This document shows, piece by piece, positions 1 through 7,541 of a stretch of DNA of 20,282 nucleotides; the stretch's first letter is position 1; every line of letters begins with the position of its first letter. The stretch comes from Pseudomonadota bacterium (lineage in GTDB: Bacteria > Desulfobacterota > Syntrophia > Syntrophales > JADFWA01). A program made the translations under genes and the position numbers. Under the pieces are notes generated by a model that saw nothing but the letters and a program-made list of their open reading frames with translations, made no database searches and was not told the origin of the DNA. Location: positions 1 through 20,282 of the forward strand of contig JAUVKS010000010.1 of the NCBI GenBank assembly GCA_030596145.1, written 5' to 3'.

Positions 1-1
1 T

Positions 2-1225
2 AACCGGGTACTCGGTTTCATATCTCCCCTCGGCCTTGAAAAAGTCAGCATACTGGATACCCTAGGAAGAGTCCTCGGTGAAGATATATACGCTAATCGA
101 GATATCCCCCCGAAAAGCAACTCGGCCATGGACGGCTATGCCCTGAACTCAGAAGACACAATGGGTGCCTCCAGCGAAAACCCCCTTATCTTCGATGTCA
201 TCGAAGACATTCCAGCCGGATATCTCCCTCAGAAGAGTATAGGTTTCGCGGAAGCAGCCAGAATCATGACGGGTGCACCAATACCCGAAGGGGCTGATGC
301 TGTCGTAAGGGTGGAAGATACCGAAAAGGACGGCAATGGGGTGAAGATATCTGCTGAAGCCGCGCAAGGACAGGACGTAAGGTTTGCGGGAGAAGATGTT
401 AAAGATGGTGAACTTGTCCTATCCCATGGAAACATCATCAGACCGGCGGAAATAGGAATGCTCGCTTCTCTTGGACGTTCCTTTGTGTACATCTATCAGA
501 AACCTCTGGTTGCCATTCTTGCCACGGGAGATGAGCTTGTCGACATCGATGGAAGTTTGTCACCAGAAAAGATCATAAGCAGTAACAGTTATTCGATTGC
601 CGCTCAGGTAATAGATTGCGGTGGTATCCCCCTCCAGGTAGGAATTGCTAAGGATACAAAGGATGATCTCATCTCAAAGTTTAAGGATGCTATGCGAGCC
701 GATATAATCGTATCATCCGGCGGTGTATCGGTTGGTGATTACGATTTTGTAAAAGATGTAATGAAAGAAATTGGGGTCAAGGTCGAATTCTGGCAGGTAG
801 CAGAAAGGCCAGGCAAACCTTTTGTTTTCGGGACAATAGAAGGAAAACCGGTTTTTGGGCTTCCAGGTAATCCAGTATCGTCAATGATCACCTTTGAACA
901 ATTTGTAAGGCCTTCCATACTAAAAATGACGGGGCATAATAAAATGTTTCGCAGGGCGATAAAAGCCACCCTCAAGGAAGACATCAGAAAAAAGGAAGGG
1001 CTGACATACTTCATTAGAGCCCAGGTAAAATATGAAGAAGGTGAATTTATCGTCACAACGACCGGTGAACAGGGTTCCGGTATCCTGAAATCGATGGTTC
1101 TGGCAAATGGGATCATTGTTCTCCCGGAAGATGTAACCTCCGTTGAAACGGGTGACGAGGTTACGGTCCAGTTAATCGACGACTCCCTCGATCTGACTAT
1201 ACAGCCGGGATATCTTAAGCTGTGA
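2..1225 (+). CDS. moeA: Molybdopterin molybdenumtransferase MoeA (5' end cut by window)
   Basis: MoeA inserts molybdate into adenylylated molybdopterin in the cytoplasm to make the molybdenum cofactor. The reading frame is open from base 2 and continues the family well upstream of the first ATG at 128, so the true start lies outside the window; the internal methionine at 128 is part of the family motif AMDGYA, not a start. About 407 residues are visible, close to the usual full length of about 400-420. Counting from base 2, AMDGYA falls near residue 42, the MPT-binding region SSGGVSVGDYD near 237-247 and GLPGNPVSS near 286-294, followed by the C-terminal beta-barrel domain IV. All expected motifs are present and uninterrupted. 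selC follows about 230 bp downstream on the same strand, which fits Mo/Se enzymes such as formate dehydrogenase. A glp/moeA paralogue with W preference cannot be excluded. Confidence 0.95.
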   Translation, partial: NRVLGFISPLGLEKVSILDTLGRVLGEDIYANRDIPPKSNSAMDGYALNSEDTMGASSENPLIFDVIEDIPAGYLPQKSIGFAEAARIMTGAPIPEGADAVVRVEDTEKDGNGVKISAEAAQGQDVRFAGEDVKDGELVLSHGNIIRPAEIGMLASLGRSFVYIYQKPLVAILATGDELVDIDGSLSPEKIISSNSYSIAAQVIDCGGIPLQVGIAKDTKDDLISKFKDAMRADIIVSSGGVSVGDYDFVKDVMKEIGVKVEFWQVAERPGKPFVFGTIEGKPVFGLPGNPVSSMITFEQFVRPSILKMTGHNKMFRRAIKATLKEDIRKKEGLTYFIRAQVKYEEGEFIVTTTGEQGSGILKSMVLANGIIVLPEDVTSVETGDEVTVQLIDDSLDLTIQPGYLKL

Positions 1226-1258
1226 ACATTCAACCATAAAATGTCAATATTAATGGTT

Positions 1259-1404
1259 TCGCAAAAAGTCTGTCATTCCCGCCTATCTGCCGTGCCTGCA
1301 CAGGCAGGCGTAGGCGAGAATCCATAGAGGGCTAATCAGTTGAAAAGACTGGATTCCCGTTTTCACGGGAATGACAAAAATGTGCATATTTCGACTTTTT
1401 ACGA
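1259..1404. repeat. Interspersed palindromic repeat with nested inverted repeats
   Basis: An outer inverted pair, TCGCAAAAAGTC at 1259-1270 and GACTTTTTACGA at 1393-1404 (one mismatch), encloses GTCATTCCCG (from 1272) and CGGGAATGAC (ending 1375). Inside the right part is a tight hairpin, ATTCCCGT/ACGGGAAT with a 4-nt loop, at 1353-1372; a GC-rich palindrome (CCTGCACAGGCAGG) lies near 1296-1309. No coding potential is seen. The same GTCATTCCC...GGGAATGAC ends recur at 7328-7396, so this is a dispersed family, of the kind common in Desulfobacterota genomes (that last point is from general knowledge). It might also act as the moeA 3' end, but there is no U-tract. Confidence 0.7.
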
Positions 1405-1415
1405 GACTGTCAATA

Positions 1416-1444
1416 TTGACATTTAGCATCAAATTCAGTAATAC
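1416..1444 (+). promoter_or_regulatory. Sigma-70-type promoter of selC
   Basis: A perfect -35 TTGACA (1416-1421) is separated by exactly 17 bp from TAATAC (1439-1444), a 5/6 match to the -10 box. The predicted transcription start near 1451 lies only a few bases before the mature tRNA 5' end at 1455. The position and quality fit a dedicated, strong tRNA promoter, so selC need not depend on moeA read-through. Its 5' neighbour is the palindromic repeat ending at 1404. Confidence 0.75.
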
Positions 1445-1454
1445 TCCTTTATGC

Positions 1455-1552
1455 GGAAGTGCCAAGGTCACTGGTGGGCCTCCTGGACTTCAAATCCAGT
1501 GTGGGGCGCTAGAACCGTCCCAGGTGGGTTCGATTCCCATGCACTTCCGCCA
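1455..1552 (+). tRNA. selC: Selenocysteine tRNA, tRNA-Sec(UCA)
   Basis: This is the UGA-decoding tRNA that is charged with serine, converted to selenocysteinyl-tRNA by SelA and delivered by SelB. The acceptor stem is 8 bp, GGAAGTGC (1455-1462) with GCACTTCC (1541-1548), then discriminator G1549 and an encoded CCA (1550-1552). The D stem pairs AGGTC with the GGCCT region. The anticodon stem CTGGA/TCCAG (1483-1487, 1495-1499) holds the loop CTTCAAA with anticodon TCA at 1490-1492. A 7-bp variable arm spans 1502-1522, and the T arm GTGGG/CCCAT (1524-1528, 1536-1540) carries the loop TTCGATT. The 98-nt length, 8-bp acceptor stem, long variable arm and G73 are the hallmarks of bacterial tRNA-Sec and match the E. 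coli selC layout closely. Confidence 0.98.
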
Positions 1553-1810
1553 TAACTACTTGAATTTATTGAATCCACCTTCTTTTTTCCGTCCCCCGGA
1601 TGTACCCCACAAACAGTATAATCCTCCCTTCCAGCAACCTTCTGTTGAACTCAATCTGAACACGACGATAATTAACGCTAATCAGTCTTACTAAAATCGC
1701 CTGTAAAGTCATCTTGAGACATGCTGATCTTTTCACAAAGCAGCATCATACTGGGAAGGTCAGTGATGTGAAATCAATAAGATGGGGGAATATCTACGGA
1801 GAAACTACGA

Positions 1811-1844
1811 ATCGGGGTAAGGTATTTATATGCCTCACCCCGAT
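1811..1844. repeat. Hairpin repeat, copy 1 (ATCGGGGT...ACCCCGAT)
   Basis: An imperfect hairpin has outer arms ATCGGGGT (1811-1818) and ACCCCGAT (1837-1844), an A/C mismatch, then AGG/CCT and further weak pairs around an AT-rich loop. A close relative occurs at 7469-7498 with the same arm core (CGGGG, GAGG/CCTC, CCCCG) and the same AT-rich loop. Both lie downstream of the 3' end of a Big_2 lipoprotein gene. Neither orientation has a T-tract, so an intrinsic terminator is not well supported; an mRNA 3' hairpin or dispersed repeat is the better description. Confidence 0.55.
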
Positions 1845-1872
1845 ATATCGAAAAGAGTGGGATTCCGCGTCT

Positions 1873-1910
1873 GTCATTGCGAGGCTGATGAAGTCAGCCG
1901 AAGCAATCTC
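1873..1910. repeat. Interspersed palindrome GTCATTGCGAGGC...GAAGCAATCTC
   Basis: GTCATTGCGAGGC at the left and GAAGCAATCTC at the right frame an inner perfect hairpin, GGCTGA (1883-1888) with TCAGCC (1894-1899). The outer arms pair ATTGC (1876-1880) with GCAAT (1903-1907). From general knowledge, this sequence type recurs as an interspersed repeat in many bacterial genomes, including Desulfobacterota. It sits about 40 bp beyond the stop of the leftmost Big_2 gene and could fold at that mRNA's 3' end. One copy is seen in the window. Confidence 0.55.
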
Positions 1911-1951
1911 AAGACAAACTCGGAACAATCTCTTACAATTATGCAAGGATC

Positions 1952-3421
1952 TTAGTACACCTCAAGGTCGGTAGACCCGGATACTCCATCACGCGTTGCG
2001 CTTATCGTGGTCGTACCCTCCGCAAGAGTGGTGGCAATACCTTTAGATTCATCGGCATTGCTTATTCTCGCTACTAATTCGTCAGAGGAATACCACGTAG
2101 TATGATTCATAAGATTTAGCACTACACCATTAGTATATGTTCCGGCTGCTGTAAACTGCTGAGTAGAACCAAGAGGTACTGATGGGTCTGCTGGAGTTAC
2201 CTCGATAAATACCAGTTCAGCATCTGCGACAGTAAGCACCGTAGCCCCCGTTATTCCCCCAAACGCTAACGTTGCCCTGATCGTGGTCGTGCCTACACCA
2301 ACAGTGATAACGAGACCTTCAGATCCGGCAGCGTTACTTATTACTGCTTTTGATCGATCAGAGGAATACCACGTAATCTGATTTGTGATATCTTGAGTTG
2401 AGTTATCGTCATATGTGCCGATTGCCGTAAACTGTTGAGCAAGACCAAGGGGCACTGATGGATTTGCAGGGGTCACTTCGATGGATACGAGTTCCGCAGG
2501 TGTGCCGGTAAGCATGGTAGTCCCCGTTATCCCATCAAGCTCCGCGCTGATAGTCGTCGTACCCACCCCAACAGTAGTGGCAAGGCCTTCAGACCCGTCA
2601 TCATTACTTATGGTTGCTTTTGATGGGTCAGTGGAATACCACGTTACCTGATCCGTGATATCTTGAGTTGAGCTGTCCTCATACGCGCCGATTGCCGTAA
2701 ACTGTTGAGTATGATTTACAGGCACTGATGGGTGTAGTGGAAGTATTTGTATGTACACCAGTTCTGCAGGTGTTACGGTAAGTACTGTAGACCCGGTTAT
2801 ATCATCAAGCGTCGCGCTTATGGTCGTTTCGCCTTCTCCAACAGATATTGCAAGCCCCCCACCCGGGTTCATTACCGCTACGGATATGTCTGAGGAGGTC
2901 CAGTAATCCACACGAGTCGTGATGTTGTACGCTGTGCCATTGCTATATACCCCGGTTGCTATAAACCGTTTAAAAATACCAATAGGTACCGATGGGTTTG
3001 CTGGAGTTACCTCGATGGATACCAGTTCCGCATCTGTAACGGTAAGCACAGTAGCCCCGGTTATCCCATCAAACGTTGCGTCAATCGTGGTTGTACCCAC
3101 CCCAACAGTGGTGACAAGACCCTCAGACCCTGTAGCGTTACTTATTGTCGCCTTTGATGGATCAGAAGAATCCCACGTAACCTGATCCGTCATGTCTTGC
3201 TTTGAATCATTGCTAAATATTCCTGTTGCTGTAAACTGTCGAGTAAAACCAAGAGGTACTGACGGGTACGCTGGAGTTATCTCTATGGATTTCAGTGTAA
3301 CTGGAATGTGATCGCTACTACTACAACCAATACCAGCCATAGTAAACACTCCAATACAAAAAATGAATATGAGGAGACCAAGATGTGATTTGATTGAATA
3401 TCCTCTATTGTTTACACGCAT
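1952..3421 (-). CDS. Big_2 (bacterial Ig-like) repeat lipoprotein, 5 modules (paralogue A)
   Basis: This 489-aa protein is probably an exported, lipid-anchored rod of Ig-like folds; its ligand is unknown. A basic N-terminus and hydrophobic core lead to AGIGC with the lipidated cysteine at residue 33, followed by SSS, which by the E. coli +2 rule would favour the outer membrane. After a short linker there are five modules of about 85-92 aa, each opening like SIEVTPxxPSVPLG...QF and closing like GTTTISATxDGITGSTVLTV, the Big_2 pattern (Pfam PF02368 by recognition). There are no cysteines after residue 33 and no other domain. An AAGGAGGG-type ribosome site lies just before the ATG. It shares signal peptide, leader and module order with its upstream neighbour, so it is a tandem duplicate. 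Big_2 proteins are often adhesins or surface-layer parts, but the role here is an inference. Confidence 0.88.
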   Translation of the reverse strand: MRVNNRGYSIKSHLGLLIFIFCIGVFTMAGIGCSSSDHIPVTLKSIEITPAYPSVPLGFTRQFTATGIFSNDSKQDMTDQVTWDSSDPSKATISNATGSEGLVTTVGVGTTTIDATFDGITGATVLTVTDAELVSIEVTPANPSVPIGIFKRFIATGVYSNGTAYNITTRVDYWTSSDISVAVMNPGGGLAISVGEGETTISATLDDITGSTVLTVTPAELVYIQILPLHPSVPVNHTQQFTAIGAYEDSSTQDITDQVTWYSTDPSKATISNDDGSEGLATTVGVGTTTISAELDGITGTTMLTGTPAELVSIEVTPANPSVPLGLAQQFTAIGTYDDNSTQDITNQITWYSSDRSKAVISNAAGSEGLVITVGVGTTTIRATLAFGGITGATVLTVADAELVFIEVTPADPSVPLGSTQQFTAAGTYTNGVVLNLMNHTTWYSSDELVARISNADESKGIATTLAEGTTTISATRDGVSGSTDLEVY

Positions 3422-3508
3422 TACATTTCCCTCCTTTTAAAAAGGACGACAAAAGAACAGTACCACACAAGCGAGAGGTTTGATTAATTATCATTATTTG
3501 TCATTTCG

Positions 3509-3538
3509 CCTGCCTGTGCGTGTGCGCACGCAGACAGG
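3509..3538. repeat. GC-rich palindrome between paralogues A and B
   Basis: CCTGT (3513-3517) followed by GCGTG (3518-3522) pairs with CACGC (3527-3531) and ACAGG (3534-3538), with a 2-nt bulge and a TGCG loop. It lies about 40 bp beyond the stop of paralogue B and about 90 bp upstream of the start of paralogue A. It is preceded by GTCATT, so it may be a diverged member of the GTCATTCCCG repeat family. It could separate the two transcripts, but no T-tract follows on the minus strand. Confidence 0.5.
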
Positions 3539-3578
3539 ACCGCAGGGGAAAATCTATTAATAAATAATAACCCCGGCA

Positions 3579-6500
3579 TCAGTTCACCAAAAGCACGGTA
3601 GACTCCGTTATCCCCCCAAGCACAGATGTTGCCCTGATCGTGGTCGTGCCCACTCCAACAGTGGTGGCAAGACCTTCAGATCCGGCGGCGTTACTTATTA
3701 CTGCTTTTGATGGATCAGAAGAATACCACGTAACCTGATCAGTGATAATTTGAGTTGAGCTATCGGAATATCCTCCAACTGCTGTAAACTGTTGAGTAAG
3801 ACCAAGAGGTACTGATGGGTGCAGTGGAGATATTTGTATGTACATCAGTTCTGCAGGTGTGACAGTAAGCACCGTAGATCCGGTTATCCCATCAAGTGTC
3901 GCACTTATGGTGGTTTGACCTACTGCGACAGGTACTGCAGTCCCTCCAATCGGATTCACTATCGCTACCGATCTGTCTGAGGAACTCCAGCTGTCCACTC
4001 GAGTCGTGATATTGGACCTTGAACCATTGGTATATATCCCCGTTGCTATAAACCGTTGAATAAAACCAAGGGGCACTGATGGATTTATCGGAGTTATTTC
4101 GATGGATACCAGTCTGTCAGAAGTGATAGTGAGCGTGGTAGAGCCGGTTATTCCATCAAGCGTCGCGCTGATCGTAGTTATGCCCGCAAAAACAGTAGTG
4201 GCAAGACCTTTAGATCCCGAGACATTACTTATCGTCGCCATAAATCGAACAGAGGAATCCCACATAACCTGAGTCGTGATATCGTGCGTGGAGGCATCGG
4301 TATATGTCCCCTTTGCCGTAAACTGCTGAGTAAGACCGAGAGGTACTAATGGGTTCACTGGAGTAACCTCAATGGACACCAGTACCGGTGGCGGTGGCCC
4401 AGGTACAGTTAGCACCGTAGGTTCGGTTATCCCATCAAGCGTCGCGCTGATCGTGGTTGTACCCGCAGCAAGAGTGGTGGCAAGACCTTCAAATCCCGCG
4501 GCATTATTTATTGTCGCTACTGCTGGAACGGAGGAACTCCATGTAACCTGAGTCGTGATATCAAACTTCGAGTTATCGCTATATATTCCCATCGCCGTAA
4601 ACTGCTGAGTAAGACCGAGAGGTACCGATGGGTTCACTGGAGTAACCTCAATGGACACCAGTTCCGGTGGCGGAGGTCCAGGTACAGTTAGCACCGTAGA
4701 TCCCGTTATTCCCTCAAATGTAGTGCCAATCGTGGTCGTGCCCACCGCAAGAGTGGTGGCAAGACCTTTGGATCCGGCAGCGTTGCTCATGGCTGCTACT
4801 GTTGGGTTTAGGGAAATCCAGCAGTCCACCTGAGTCGTGATATACTGCGTTGAGCCATCGGTATATATTCCGATCGCCGTAAACTGCTGAGTAAAACCAA
4901 GAGGTACCGACGGGGTTGTTGGAATTATCTCTATGGATGCCAGTTCGGCGGATGTGACGGTAAGCAACGTAGACCCGATTATCACGTCAAATGTCGCGAC
5001 AATCGTCGTCTCACCCACCACAAGAGTGGTGGCAAGACCTTCAGATCCGGCGGCGTTACTTATGGTCGCTACTGTTGGGGTTGAAGAATTCCACGTAACT
5101 TGATCCGAGATATCATACGTTGAACTATCGGAACATATCCCCGTTGCCGTAAACTGCTGAGTAAGACCAAGAGGTACTGAGGGGTTTGTCGGAGTTACTT
5201 CGATGCGTCCCAGTTGTGCATCTGTGACAGTAAGCACTGTAACCCCCGTTATCCCATCAAATGCTGCGCCAATCGTGGTCTCACCCACTGCAAGAGGGGT
5301 GGCAAGACCTTCAAATCCAGCAGCATTACTTATCATCGCTATTGATGGAACAGAAGAACTCCAGTCAACCTGATTCGTGATGTCATGTGTCGAGCTATCG
5401 ACATATCTTCCGGTTGCCGCAAACTGCTGAGTAAAACAAAGAGGTACCGATGGGTTTGTTGGAGTTATCTCGATGGATACGAGTTCCGCAGATGTGACGG
5501 TAAGCAACGTAGACCCTGTTATACCACCAAGCGATGCGCCAATTGTCGTCTCACCCGCCGCAACAGTAGTGGCGAGGCCTTCAAATCCCGCGGCGTTACT
5601 TATTGTCGCAATTGACGGCTCAGTAGAGCTCCACGTAACCTGATCCGTGATCTTAAACGTTGAGCTATCGGAATATATCCCGGTTGCCGTAAACTGCTGA
5701 GTTAGACCAAGAGGAACTGACAGGTTTATAGGTGTTATCTCGATGGATACGAGTTCCGCGGATGTAACGGTAAGTACCGTAGACCCGGTTATCCCATCAA
5801 GCGTCGCGGCAATCGTCGTCTCACCCACGGCAAGAGTGGTGGCAAGACCTTTAGATCCCGCGGCGTTACTTATTGAAGCTACTGTTGGGTCTAAGGAGAT
5901 CCAGCAACCTACTTGCGTCGTGATATCATGCCTCGAGCCATCTGTATATATTCCCGTTGCCGTAAACTGCTGAGTTAGATCAAGAAGTACTGTCGGTTTT
6001 GTTGGAGTTATCTCTATGGTTACCAGTTCCGCGGGTGTGACGGTAAGCACCGTGGACCCCGTTACCCCTTCACGTGTCGCGCTTATAATGGTCGACGGAG
6101 GACTCACCCCAACGGTGGTGGCCAGGCCTTCATATCCGGCATCATTTCTTATTTCCGCTACTGTCGGGGCAGAGGAATTCCACGTAACCTGATCCGTGAT
6201 ATCATACGTTGAGTCATCGGAATATGTCCCCGTTGCCGTAAACTGCTGAGTTAGACCAAGAGGAACTGACAGGTTTATAGGTGTTATCTCGATGGATATA
6301 AGCTCCGCATCAGTAACAGTAAGCACGGTAGACCCTGTTATCCCGTCAAGTGTCGCGCTGATCGTCGTTGTACCCACAGCCACAGTGCTGGCAAGGCCTG
6401 TATTAGAATCTATTGTCGCTTTTGATGGATCAGATGAATCCCATGTTACCTGATCCGTAATATCATGCGTTGAGCTATCGGTATACATCCCCATCGCCGT

Positions 6501-7208
6501 AAACTGCTGAGTAAGGCCACGAGGAACTGAGGGGTTTATTGGTGTTACTTCGATGGATACAAGTTCCGCATCTGTAACAAAAAGTACTGTAGCCCCGGTC
6601 ACTCCATTAAACGTTGCGCTGATCGTCGTCTCACCCACAGCAAGAGTGGTGGCAAGGCCAACAGAACTTATTGTCGCCTTTGATGGATCAGAAGAATCCA
6701 ATGTTACCTGATCCGTGATATCATGCGTTGAACTATCGGTATATGTTCCCGTGGCCGTAAACTGCTGCGTAAGGCCAAAAGGTACGACTGGGTTTGCCGG
6801 AGTTACTTCGATTGATACAAGCTCCGCATCTGTAACAAAAAGCACCGTAAACCCGGTTATATCTTCATGTGTTGCGCTTATTGTCGGCGCGCCAACCGCA
6901 ACAGTGGTGGCAAGACCTGTACTAGAATCAATGGTCGCCTTTAATGGATCAGAAGAACTCCACGCAACCTGTGTCGTGATATCTTTCGTCGAGTTATTAG
7001 AATATATTCCTGTTGCCGTAAACTGTTGAATAAGACCAAGAGGCACCGACGGGTTTGTTGGAGTTACTTCGATGGATTTCAGCGTAATTAGAGGGTTGTC
7101 ACTGCTGCTACAACCAATACCGGCTATAGTAACCGCTCCAACAAAGAGAATAAATATAAGGAGGCCAAGATGCGATTTGATTGAATACCTTTTACTTTTT
7201 ACCCGCAT
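3579..7208 (-). CDS. Big_2 (bacterial Ig-like) repeat lipoprotein, 13 modules (paralogue B)
   Basis: This 1209-aa protein is the largest of three tandem paralogues. The signal peptide ends in AGIGC with Cys33, then SSS, giving a predicted surface-type lipoprotein. Thirteen Big_2 modules follow with no other domain. At DNA level the marker GTAAACTG recurs every 258-282 bp, always a multiple of three. Modules 10 and 11 are each preceded by a proline linker, PGPPPP, and are very alike in DNA. Modules 4 and 6 share an unusual INLSVPLG opening, and modules 5 and 9 share a CWISL strand with a cysteine. The last module is a hybrid of modules 3 and 4 of paralogue A. An AAAAGGAGGG ribosome site precedes the ATG, and the leader resembles that of paralogue A. 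The structure is most likely an extended rod tethered by its lipid; binding partner and export route are unknown. No frameshift is seen. Confidence 0.88.
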   Translation of the reverse strand: MRVKSKRYSIKSHLGLLIFILFVGAVTIAGIGCSSSDNPLITLKSIEVTPTNPSVPLGLIQQFTATGIYSNNSTKDITTQVAWSSSDPLKATIDSSTGLATTVAVGAPTISATHEDITGFTVLFVTDAELVSIEVTPANPVVPFGLTQQFTATGTYTDSSTHDITDQVTLDSSDPSKATISSVGLATTLAVGETTISATFNGVTGATVLFVTDAELVSIEVTPINPSVPRGLTQQFTAMGMYTDSSTHDITDQVTWDSSDPSKATIDSNTGLASTVAVGTTTISATLDGITGSTVLTVTDAELISIEITPINLSVPLGLTQQFTATGTYSDDSTYDITDQVTWNSSAPTVAEIRNDAGYEGLATTVGVSPPSTIISATREGVTGSTVLTVTPAELVTIEITPTKPTVLLDLTQQFTATGIYTDGSRHDITTQVGCWISLDPTVASISNAAGSKGLATTLAVGETTIAATLDGITGSTVLTVTSAELVSIEITPINLSVPLGLTQQFTATGIYSDSSTFKITDQVTWSSTEPSIATISNAAGFEGLATTVAAGETTIGASLGGITGSTLLTVTSAELVSIEITPTNPSVPLCFTQQFAATGRYVDSSTHDITNQVDWSSSVPSIAMISNAAGFEGLATPLAVGETTIGAAFDGITGVTVLTVTDAQLGRIEVTPTNPSVPLGLTQQFTATGICSDSSTYDISDQVTWNSSTPTVATISNAAGSEGLATTLVVGETTIVATFDVIIGSTLLTVTSAELASIEIIPTTPSVPLGFTQQFTAIGIYTDGSTQYITTQVDCWISLNPTVAAMSNAAGSKGLATTLAVGTTTIGTTFEGITGSTVLTVPGPPPPELVSIEVTPVNPSVPLGLTQQFTAMGIYSDNSKFDITTQVTWSSSVPAVATINNAAGFEGLATTLAAGTTTISATLDGITEPTVLTVPGPPPPVLVSIEVTPVNPLVPLGLTQQFTAKGTYTDASTHDITTQVMWDSSVRFMATISNVSGSKGLATTVFAGITTISATLDGITGSTTLTITSDRLVSIEITPINPSVPLGFIQRFIATGIYTNGSRSNITTRVDSWSSSDRSVAIVNPIGGTAVPVAVGQTTISATLDGITGSTVLTVTPAELMYIQISPLHPSVPLGLTQQFTAVGGYSDSSTQIITDQVTWYSSDPSKAVISNAAGSEGLATTVGVGTTTIRATSVLGGITESTVLLVN

Positions 7209-7327
7209 TTCATTTCCCTCCTTTTGAAAAAAAGTACGATAAAAGAACAGTGTTACGTAAGAGATAAGGTGAGACCTTTGATTTTTACCCTAAATAGTTT
7301 AAATGGTCATTCCCGCGGTTTTTCTCT

Positions 7328-7396
7328 GTCATTCCCGCGCAGGCGGGAATCCAGCATTTTCATCTCTTTATAGATTCCCACTTTCGTGGGAATGAC
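7328..7396. repeat. Interspersed repeat, GTCATTCCCG...GGGAATGAC
   Basis: The 69-bp element opens with GTCATTCCCGC and closes with GTGGGAATGAC. It contains two hairpins in series: ATTCCCGC/GCGGGAAT (7331-7350) and ATTCCCAC/GTGGGAAT (about 7374-7393). It is the second copy of the family seen at 1272-1375, where the internal sequence differs while the ends and the second hairpin are kept. An extra half-copy sits at 7306-7316. It lies in the leader region upstream of paralogue B. Confidence 0.7.
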
Positions 7397-7468
7397 AGAA
7401 AAGGTTTGTTACTCAAAGCTCTCCAAGCGATAAAGTAACTTGAAAAGATCTATGGATAAAGCAGGAAC

Positions 7469-7498
7469 CGGGGCGAGGCAATTAAATACCTCACCCCG
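7469..7498. repeat. Hairpin repeat, copy 2 (CGGGGCGAGG...CCTCACCCCG)
   Basis: CGGGG (7469-7473) pairs with CCCCG (7494-7498), then a C/A mismatch, then GAGG (7475-7478) pairs with CCTC (7489-7492) around an AT-rich loop. It matches the hairpin at 1811-1844 in arms and loop character, and both are followed on the plus strand by GATAT. It lies downstream of the 3' end of paralogue C, as the first copy lies downstream of paralogue A. No T-tract is present on either side. Confidence 0.55.
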
Positions 7499-7541
7499 AT
7501 ATTCCATGCGCGTCCTGCAATGCTATTCCAGTTTCAGGAGA

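Larger units (their letters stand above)
1553..1951. other. Non-coding stretch after selC with two palindromes
   Basis: Nothing here supports a gene. Open frames in it have no ribosome binding site and no recognisable protein. No hairpin followed by a T-run is seen directly after selC. The stretch holds two palindromic elements (1811-1844 and 1873-1910, listed separately). It lies between the 3' end of selC and the 3' end of the leftmost Big_2 lipoprotein gene, which converges on it. I found no second copy of the tRNA 3' end, so there is no visible attachment-site duplication. Confidence 0.6.

Noticed and set aside
1371..1694. Plus-strand frame of 107 codons covering selC
   Set aside because: It runs through the palindromic repeat, the promoter and the tRNA itself; translation of a tRNA gene is not credible.
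1259..1910. CRISPR array or tandem repeat array near selC
   Set aside because: The repeats are different palindromes, each present once here, without regular spacing or spacers of constant length.
1714..1974. Plus-strand frame of 86 codons between selC and paralogue A
   Set aside because: It lies across two palindromic repeats, overlaps the end of paralogue A, and has neither a ribosome site nor a recognisable product.
2919..3185. Plus-strand reading frames opposite the Big_2 genes (also at 4651, 5743, 6715, 8058, 8517, 9567, 9999 and 10272)
   Set aside because: They recur at the module period and give translations that are themselves repeats of the antisense of one module. They have no ribosome sites and are explained by the codon pattern of the minus-strand genes.
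3579..7208. Regular 258-282 bp repeats as a possible DNA-level satellite or mobile array
   Set aside because: All periods are multiples of three inside one open frame and translate to Big_2 modules, so protein-domain duplication explains them.
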